DNA from: Nitrososphaeria archaeon
Lineage (GTDB): Archaea; Thermoproteota; Nitrososphaeria; Nitrososphaerales; Nitrososphaeraceae
Direction: 5' to 3'
Length of the DNA stretch: 9,541 nt
NCBI GenBank assembly: GCA_021324715.1
Contig: JAJPIN010000056.1
Coordinates: forward strand, 1 to 9,541
Shown here: positions 4,340 through 9,541 of the stretch, in pieces
Layout of the letters: each line of letters begins with the position of its first letter
Numbering within the stretch: the first letter of the stretch is position 1
Notes under the pieces: generated by a model
Database searches by the model: none
What the model saw: the letters and a program-made list of their open reading frames with translations, nothing else
What the model was told of the DNA's origin: nothing
Position numbers and translations under genes: made by a program

Positions 4340-5578
4340 TTGAAAAGAAAATATGAACAATCTATAGAGATTAAGGGTCACCTTATTGATTCAATGATCT
4401 TGACTAGAATATTTGACAAGATCATGGACTTAAAGGGAGATTTTAATGTTCTTGAATTTTATGTTGGGAAAAAAAAGGATGAACTGAGCTATGCAAAATT
4501 AATGATATCAGGAAAAAATAAAAAGCATCTTGACCAGTTATTAGAATCAATATATATTGAAGGTGCACAGCCAACTAAAATTAATGAAGTCATCCTAAAG
4601 TCTGCCCCAAAGGACATGGTAATGCCTGGAGATTTCTACAGTACTACTAACAATGCTACACAGATTTTTCTGAATAATAAATGGATTACTGTTGAAAATA
4701 TGATGATGGATAAGTGTATTGTTGTAGACCCTAGGAACAGTAAGGCAGAATGTAGAAAAATTAGGGATATCCATACTGGTGATTTAATAGTAACGGGTGA
4801 ACAAGGAGTTAGAGTATTACCTGAGGAACGCCCAAGGGAAGGTGTAGACATTTTTCAATTTATGAGCAGCTCGAGTTCTAGCGAAAGACCTACCCAGCAA
4901 ATAGCAAGAAAAATTGCAATGGATATTTATAATACCAAGAAAAATAGCGGGAAAATAGTTGTCACTGCGGGACCAGTAATTGTCCATTCTGGCGCTTCAG
5001 ATTCCTTTGCAAAGATGATAAGAATGGGTTACGTTGACGGACTGCTTACTGGTAATGCATTGGCTGTTCACGATATAGAAAATTCGCTATTTGGAACCTC
5101 TTTGGGAATGAATGTAAAAAATGGTACATTAGCAATTCGTGGACATAGGAATCATATGCAGGCAATAAATGAAGTATTTAAAGCGGGTTCTATAGAAGAA
5201 TTGGTAAGGAAAAATATTTTAAAATCTGGAATAATGTATGAATGTATAAAAAATAATGTAAGATATGCTCTTTGTGGATCAATCAGAGATGATGGACCAA
5301 TTCCAGGAGTAATTACTGATGTGATAGCCGCACAAAACAAATACAGAGAAATTTTGTCGGATACTAAAATGGTACTTATGCTCTCTACTATGTTACATTC
5401 TATTGCTGTGGGAAATATGATTCCTGCACGGGTAAAGGTCGTTGCAGTAGATATCAGTCAGGCAGTTGTAACAAAACTGCTAGATAGAGGAACAACTCAG
5501 GCAATTGGGATCGTTAGCGACATTGGTGCGTTCCTCCCAATGGTATTATATCAATTAGAACAAATGTCAAAAAAATGA
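4340..5578 (+). CDS. Archaeal-type ornithine cyclodeaminase (TIGR00300 family), 412 aa
   Basis: This family converts L-ornithine to L-proline plus ammonia using NAD, giving archaea a proline route; members were long annotated as LOR/SDH-like proteins, and the C-terminal domain is shared with cyanobacterial ArgZ/AgrE. The order seen is an N-terminal LOR/SDH domain (about 1-90, EIKGHLIDSMILTRIFDKIM), a middle domain (about 91-165), the junction PREGVDIFQFMSSSSSSERP (165-184), then a Rossmann-like catalytic part with GKIVVTAGPVIVHSG (204-218), DGLLTGNALAVHDIE (233-247), GHRNHMQAINE (268-278), SGIMYEC (296-302), GSIRDDGPIPGVITDV (313-328), MLHSIAVGNMIPARV (351-365) and VDISQAVVTKLLDRG (370-384). 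Length is normal. The start is TTG: an in-frame TGA lies two codons upstream, and starting at the next ATG (residue 19) would cut into the conserved EIKGHLIDS strand. There is no ribosome binding site. The enzyme is not homologous to the bacterial mu-crystallin-type cyclodeaminase. Confidence 0.92.
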   Translation: MKRKYEQSIEIKGHLIDSMILTRIFDKIMDLKGDFNVLEFYVGKKKDELSYAKLMISGKNKKHLDQLLESIYIEGAQPTKINEVILKSAPKDMVMPGDFYSTTNNATQIFLNNKWITVENMMMDKCIVVDPRNSKAECRKIRDIHTGDLIVTGEQGVRVLPEERPREGVDIFQFMSSSSSSERPTQQIARKIAMDIYNTKKNSGKIVVTAGPVIVHSGASDSFAKMIRMGYVDGLLTGNALAVHDIENSLFGTSLGMNVKNGTLAIRGHRNHMQAINEVFKAGSIEELVRKNILKSGIMYECIKNNVRYALCGSIRDDGPIPGVITDVIAAQNKYREILSDTKMVLMLSTMLHSIAVGNMIPARVKVVAVDISQAVVTKLLDRGTTQAIGIVSDIGAFLPMVLYQLEQMSKK

Positions 5579-5629
5579 TGTAAGTAATTATAGACACTCG
5601 AGAAAGAGAACATAATTCATCATCTTTTT
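5569..5629. terminator. Possible bidirectional terminator between convergent genes
   Basis: Seven A (5569-5575) then TGATG pair with CATCATCTTTTT (5618-5629) as an imperfect inverted repeat around the stop of the cyclodeaminase gene. The T5 run would end + strand transcripts, and the A7 run, read as T7 on the other strand, would end the gat operon transcript. The arms are far apart, so the T-tracts rather than the stem may be what matters. Confidence 0.35.
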
Positions 5630-5645
5630 ACAATAATGATGTACG

Positions 5646-7088
5646 CTACGCATTTGGTTTTTTTAATTTGTTATTTATCAAACGCATTGCGATTTTCGGG
5701 TCTGCACGTCCACTGGTATACTTCATTACTTTACCTAGCAAGAAATTTATTGCTTCATGGTTTGTTCTTGCATCTTCAACCGCAGATTTTTCTGTATTAA
5801 AAACTGATTCAACTGCATCCATAAGGATTTTTTCATCAGCGATCTTAAGAGAATTAGAATCATTTACAATTTCTGATGGTAACATTCCGCTCTCAAATAT
5901 TTTGACCAAGATATCTTTTGCTGTGATTCTACTAATCTCATCTGCTGCAATCATTTTGACCAATTCTGCGATATGCTCTGGTTTCACCTTCATATTTTTT
6001 AGATAGCCAGTACTTTCAGCATCATCAAGGATCATACTCTTAAAGTCGGTAATTAGAAAGTTAGCAATTTCGACAGGCGAAAAATATAATTTCAGAATGG
6101 ATTCAAAAAAATCAGCCAATTTCTTATCATTTATGAGAATATTAGATGCATGTTCTGACAGTTTGTACCCTGATACGAAGCGATCGAATCTTTGGTTTGG
6201 TAATTCAGGCATATGATTCCTGATATTAGCAATAAACTTATCACCTAAAACAATCATAGGAATATCAGGCTCTGGAAAATATCTATAATCATGTTCTGCC
6301 TCCTTACTTCTCGACATAAATGTAATTTTTTTCCTATCATCCCAATGTCGAGTTTCGGACACTATTTTGATACTGCGCTTATACATGTTAGTTTGCCTAG
6401 TAATTTCATAGTTAATAGCTCTTTCAACTTCTTTAAACGAGTTAATATTCTTGATTTCTACCTTGTTCCCACCATTCATTGACACGTTCACGTCACATCT
6501 TACTGATCCCTCTAGCAAGGTATCGCAAACGGCAAGATGTTCAAGAGTTAATGATAATTTATTTAAAAAAAGCCTAACTTCCTTTGGATTTGTGAAATCA
6601 GGTTCTGTGACAATTTCTATCAAAGCAACACCCGCCCTATTGTAGTCTATCAAAGCAGAGTTTCTAGCGTTCGTGCCTCCTTCAAGATAAGCAATTCTCC
6701 CTGGGTCCTCTTCTAACTGAATTCTACTAATTCTAATTTTTCTTGAATCATCCAGTTCAAACGATCCCCCTATTCCTATACTTGAAAAACCATAGACATT
6801 ATACTGGGTTATCTGAAAGTTTTTTGGCAAATCAGGGTAAAAGTAATTTTTACGATAAAATATAATCTTGTCTGGAACACTACACCCTAAAGCAACGGAT
6901 GTCATTGCAGAATATTCTATCGCCTTTTTATTAATAATTGGTAAAGTACCCGGTAGTCCACAACATGTTTCACAAATGTTTGTATTAGGTCTCTGATCTC
7001 TATAGTTTCCACGACAGGAACAAAATAATTTACTTTCAAGCTCAGTTATCTGCGCATGAATTTCTAATCCAATCTTTACTTGACTCAT
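5646..7088 (-). CDS. gatB: Aspartyl/glutamyl-tRNA amidotransferase subunit B, 480 aa
   Basis: GatB is the tRNA-binding kinase/transamidase subunit of GatCAB: it phosphorylates the side-chain carboxylate of Asp-tRNA(Asn) (or Glu-tRNA(Gln)) with ATP and replaces the phosphate with ammonia channelled from GatA. The sequence opens with IGLEIHAQ (6-13; E9, H11 belong to the active-site region) and a zinc site C23-x-C25 with C39-x2-C42 followed by CGLPGTLP. Then come YRKNYFYPDLPKNFQITQYN (78-97), the acidic QLEEDPGR (124-131), DYNRAGVALIEIVTEPD (148-164), LLEGSVRCDVNVS (191-203), EIKNINSFKEVERAI (211-225) and the DYRYFPEPDIP motif (267-277). The C-terminal 140 residues form the helical GatB/YqeY tail that contacts tRNA. 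Length is normal for the family. Its ATG overlaps the gatA stop by 4 nt (ATGA), a sign of translational coupling. It is the last gene of the operon. Confidence 0.97.
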   Translation of the reverse strand: MSQVKIGLEIHAQITELESKLFCSCRGNYRDQRPNTNICETCCGLPGTLPIINKKAIEYSAMTSVALGCSVPDKIIFYRKNYFYPDLPKNFQITQYNVYGFSSIGIGGSFELDDSRKIRISRIQLEEDPGRIAYLEGGTNARNSALIDYNRAGVALIEIVTEPDFTNPKEVRLFLNKLSLTLEHLAVCDTLLEGSVRCDVNVSMNGGNKVEIKNINSFKEVERAINYEITRQTNMYKRSIKIVSETRHWDDRKKITFMSRSKEAEHDYRYFPEPDIPMIVLGDKFIANIRNHMPELPNQRFDRFVSGYKLSEHASNILINDKKLADFFESILKLYFSPVEIANFLITDFKSMILDDAESTGYLKNMKVKPEHIAELVKMIAADEISRITAKDILVKIFESGMLPSEIVNDSNSLKIADEKILMDAVESVFNTEKSAVEDARTNHEAINFLLGKVMKYTSGRADPKIAMRLINNKLKKPNA

Positions 7089-8530
7089 TCTAGTTTTGGC
7101 CTCCTTTGAATATTAATCGCTTGTTCAAGGGCGTATGATACATCGATTAGTTTTTGTTCTTCAAAGGGCGCGGCCATTATTTGTAATCCTATTGGAAGAC
7201 CATTACTAAATCCAACGGGCAATGATATTGCAGGAATTCCTGCAAGATTGGCAATAACTGTGTTGATATCGACAAGATACATCTTAATTGGATCATCTAT
7301 TTTTTCTCCAAACTTAAATGGTAGAATCGGCATTGTTGGTCCAATCAATAAATCATATTTTTTGAATAATTTAAGCAATTCCAACTTCAATAGTGATCGC
7401 AGACCCCTGGCTTTGAGATAATATTTACTGTAATATCCTGAGGAGAGGACATATGATCCTATTAAAATTCTTCTTTTTACTTCTTCCCCAAAGTTTTTTC
7501 TAACGTCACTAAAATAAGTATCCCATTTATATTCCTCTATTGGTAAATTAAACCCGTATCGAATATTATCATATCTAGCGAGGTTACTACTCGCTTCAGC
7601 GCTTGCGAGGGTATAGTATGAGGGTAACGCATAATTCAGATGTTTTATCGAAATCTCATCAAGCATGCATCCTATGTCGCTAAATTTTTCAGATGCAGAA
7701 TAAATAGTTCTTTTAACTTCATCATCACTTCCGTCAATCAAATCCTTTATAATCGCAATCTCAAATTTCTCTAATTTATTATTGATTGTAATTGGAGAAG
7801 ATGACATACTTGTATCATCCTTATTATCTTTACCAGAAATTATATTCATTATCATGACAACATCCTTAACCGATCGGCATATGGGACCAATTTGTTCAAG
7901 ACTATTTGCATAGGAAATTAAACCGTATCTACTAACCCTCCCATAAGTTGGTTTAAGTCCAACTACGGAACAGAAACTTGCGGGGCATCTTATAGAGCCT
8001 CCTGTGTCCGATCCTAGAGAAACGGTACACTCTCCAGCAGCCACAGCAGCACCAGAACCACCAGATGATCCACCAGGCACATAATCTAGGTTCCACGGAT
8101 TATGAGTTGGATAATAGCTACTGTATTCTGTGGTTGATCCCATACCAAATTCATCCAGGTTCAATTTCCCTAATATTATTGCACCATTTTGTTTCAGACG
8201 TTGGATAACTGTAGCATCATATGAAGGAACATAAGATTCCAATATTTTTGAAGCACATGTAGTTCTGATACCTTTTGTAGAAATATTATCCTTTATTCCA
8301 ACTACTACTCCACCTAATTGACCTATGTCTTCATTTGCCTTTAGTTTTCCATCTATTACCTTTGCACACGACAGCGCTTTATCCGTGTCTAATGTAATAA
8401 AAGAGTGCAATCTTGATTCAACGTGCTCTAATGTTTTAATTACAGAACTAAAGTACTCTTCAGCACTAAACAACCCTTGTTTAATGCCTTCAACTACCTC
8501 ATATGCTTGTAGATCATGTAGCCCTGACAT
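7085..8530 (-). CDS. gatA: Aspartyl/glutamyl-tRNA amidotransferase subunit A, 481 aa
   Basis: GatA is the glutaminase subunit, an amidase-signature enzyme that frees ammonia from glutamine (or asparagine) for GatB. The catalytic Ser-cisSer-Lys triad is intact: K80 in GIKDN, cis-S155 in GGSSGGSG (153-160), and nucleophile S179 in GSDTGGSIRCPASFC (173-187). The glycine-rich amidase signature, LNLDEFGMGSTTEYS (123-137) and GLKPTYGRVSRYGLISYANS (191-210) are typical of GatA, and the C-terminal GIPAISLPVGFSNGLPIGLQ confirms the family. Length is normal. The gene starts one nucleotide after the gatC stop and its own TGA overlaps gatB. No obvious ribosome binding site is adjacent to the ATG, so translation probably depends on the upstream gene. 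Confidence 0.97.
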   Translation of the reverse strand: MSGLHDLQAYEVVEGIKQGLFSAEEYFSSVIKTLEHVESRLHSFITLDTDKALSCAKVIDGKLKANEDIGQLGGVVVGIKDNISTKGIRTTCASKILESYVPSYDATVIQRLKQNGAIILGKLNLDEFGMGSTTEYSSYYPTHNPWNLDYVPGGSSGGSGAAVAAGECTVSLGSDTGGSIRCPASFCSVVGLKPTYGRVSRYGLISYANSLEQIGPICRSVKDVVMIMNIISGKDNKDDTSMSSSPITINNKLEKFEIAIIKDLIDGSDDEVKRTIYSASEKFSDIGCMLDEISIKHLNYALPSYYTLASAEASSNLARYDNIRYGFNLPIEEYKWDTYFSDVRKNFGEEVKRRILIGSYVLSSGYYSKYYLKARGLRSLLKLELLKLFKKYDLLIGPTMPILPFKFGEKIDDPIKMYLVDINTVIANLAGIPAISLPVGFSNGLPIGLQIMAAPFEEQKLIDVSYALEQAINIQRRPKLE

Positions 8531-8531
8531 T

Positions 8532-8804
8532 TTATTTCATCTTAGGTCCTTTTAGGAAACCTTCTTCTGTCAAGTTCCTTGTTATAGGTAATGCTCCAGA
8601 CATTCTGACCACATCGTCTCGGAGCTCATCGAATTTTATTTCCTGTAGGTCCAGAATGATCGAATGATCGGAAGCAAGCTCGTCGAGAATATCAATGTAT
8701 TCAATTGTCTTGTCCAGTTGTTCAGGAAATTTTTTAGCTTCGTCTTCAGTCAGACTGATTTTAGATATCTTGGCAAGATATTCTATTTCATCTTTTGATA
8801 TCAT
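8532..8804 (-). CDS. gatC: Aspartyl/glutamyl-tRNA amidotransferase subunit C, 90 aa
   Basis: GatC is the small subunit that wraps around the GatA-GatB interface and stabilises the complex. The helical N-terminus (EIEYLAKISKISLTEDEAKK, 6-25) and the following QLDKTIEYIDILDELASDHS are the usual GatC signature, and the C-terminal segment with LRDDVV has the conserved LRxD motif seen in most members. Size is normal. It lies 33 nt after aspS and 1 nt before gatA. An AAGATGAG element shortly before the ATG is at best a weak ribosome binding site; a TATA-like element in the gap may give a second promoter. Confidence 0.93.
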   Translation of the reverse strand: MISKDEIEYLAKISKISLTEDEAKKFPEQLDKTIEYIDILDELASDHSIILDLQEIKFDELRDDVVRMSGALPITRNLTEEGFLKGPKMK

Positions 8805-8824
8805 AATATTCTCATCTTGATATA

Positions 8825-8837
8825 GATATATTATTTG
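8825..8837 (-). promoter_or_regulatory. Possible internal TATA box between aspS and gatC
   Basis: CAAATAATATATC on the minus strand falls in the aspS-gatC gap, with its centre about 27 bp before the gatC ATG, the distance expected for a leaderless promoter. AT-rich spacers often look this way by chance. Confidence 0.3.
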
Positions 8838-9541
8838 TTAAGGTGATAATCTATCTATGTCTCTCGGAAACAATACAACGTCCCTGATATTGTCAACGTT
8901 ACACAGACTCATCATTAATCTTTCAAGCCCTAATCCGAACCCTGAATGGGGTGGCATCCCATAATCAAAAACTTTTAAATGGTAATCAAATGCCTCTGTG
9001 CTTAATCCCTGTTTTTTCATTCTTTCAATAAGCTCGTTTTTCTCGTGAATTCTCGTGCTTCCTGACGATAATTCCAGATTTCCATACATTAAATCGAAAG
9101 ATTCGCATTCTTTGTCTATAGCTTTTGGTTTCACATAGAAGGGCTTAATTGAAGTGGGCCAATCGATTATGAAATAAAAATTCTTCATTTCATCATCCTC
9201 TAGATTTCTTAACTTTTTTTGTGAAATGTCATCTCCCCACTCAATTGATTCTCCGCCCTTCTGCAATTTTTCTATTAGATCTGAATATCTATATCTTTGA
9301 AATGGAAAAGTTAATTCAGGCAGTTCAATGTTTAGATATTTGAGATGTGACTTGTTCTTCTCCTTTACCTGTTCCCACAAAAAATTAATCATTCTCTCTA
9401 AAATTTCCATAACTTCATTATAATCAGCATATGCTTTCTCAATATCTATAGATGTAGCCTCTGACAGATGTCTATTTGTACGTGAGGGTTCTGCTCTAAA
9501 AATGGGACCTATTTCAAATACATTTTCAAATGCCATAGTCA
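8838..9541 (-). CDS. aspS: Aspartyl-tRNA synthetase, archaeal type, C-terminal part (5' end off window)
   Basis: Only the last 234 or so codons of a protein normally near 430 aa are present. The frame continues past the window edge; the Met at 9536 is internal because the family already has an anticodon-binding domain before this point. Class II catalytic motifs are clear: motif 2 in FRAEPSRTNRHLSEATSID (arginine and glutamate of FRAE contact ATP) and motif 3 in GFGLGLERLMM near the end, followed by the typical LFPRDIDRLSP tail. The insert SFDLMYGNLELSSGSTRIHE is the archaeal aspartate-specific region. Next to gatCAB it is probably a non-discriminating enzyme that also charges tRNA(Asn), but the anticodon-binding residues that decide this are outside the window. 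It is the first visible gene of the operon; its promoter is not seen. Confidence 0.96.
   Translation of the reverse strand, partial: TMAFENVFEIGPIFRAEPSRTNRHLSEATSIDIEKAYADYNEVMEILERMINFLWEQVKEKNKSHLKYLNIELPELTFPFQRYRYSDLIEKLQKGGESIEWGDDISQKKLRNLEDDEMKNFYFIIDWPTSIKPFYVKPKAIDKECESFDLMYGNLELSSGSTRIHEKNELIERMKKQGLSTEAFDYHLKVFDYGMPPHSGFGLGLERLMMSLCNVDNIRDVVLFPRDIDRLSP

Noticed and set aside
1..9541. tRNA or rRNA genes, CRISPR array, toxin-antitoxin or defence system
   Set aside because: No T-loop GTTCGA-type element in a cloverleaf context, no regularly spaced repeats, and no recognisable defence or mobility protein was found on either strand.

Overview
The window looks like a chromosomal segment of an ammonia-oxidising archaeon (Thaumarchaeota/Nitrososphaeria, most like the soil Nitrososphaera/Nitrosocosmicus group). 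This is inferred from the low GC, the archaeal-type aspS-gatC-gatA-gatB operon, an archaeal ornithine cyclodeaminase of the TIGR00300 family, small treble-cysteine proteins and secreted RTX-like proteins, and TATA boxes about 26 bp upstream of start codons (leaderless archaeal transcripts). No 16S gene or tRNA is present, so the assignment rests on protein and promoter style only.

Layout. (1) 1-454: a probable two-gene operon of very small proteins on the + strand (51 aa, unrecognised; 52 aa, cysteine-rich zinc finger), preceded by a TATA box and two adjoining inverted repeats. (2) 455-1049: mostly non-coding, with a weak trace of a decayed reading frame. (3) 1050-1532: a secreted protein with RTX-type nonapeptide calcium-binding repeats. 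(4) 1780-2109: a 109-aa beta-rich protein of distinctly higher GC (about 48% by hand count) with a leadered, Shine-Dalgarno start, a candidate for lateral acquisition; a short tandem repeat follows it. (5) 2255-2976, - strand: a secreted FxLYD-like domain protein with its own promoter and strong ribosome binding site, and upstream of it a doubtful 68-aa frame. (6) 2977-3979: about 1 kb without a convincing gene but with two long inverted repeats. (7) 3980-5578, + strand: an unrecognised 108-aa gene with a clear leaderless promoter, followed after 33 nt by the ornithine cyclodeaminase. (8) 5646-9541, - strand: aspS (5' part off the window), gatC, gatA, gatB, tightly packed and convergent to the cyclodeaminase gene.

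How the genes work together. AspRS and GatCAB form the two-step route to Asn-tRNA(Asn): a non-discriminating AspRS charges tRNA(Asn) with aspartate, and GatCAB amidates it. The gene order suggests co-expression in stoichiometric amounts, with gatA/gatB translationally coupled through an ATGA overlap. The cyclodeaminase would make proline from ornithine, and its small upstream neighbour could be a partner. The left half is accessory: small regulators or zinc proteins and exported surface proteins, with no mobile element, CRISPR array or recognised defence system. The least explained items are the small zinc-protein operon, the 108-aa gene, the high-GC 109-aa gene, and the structured 1-kb intergenic region.
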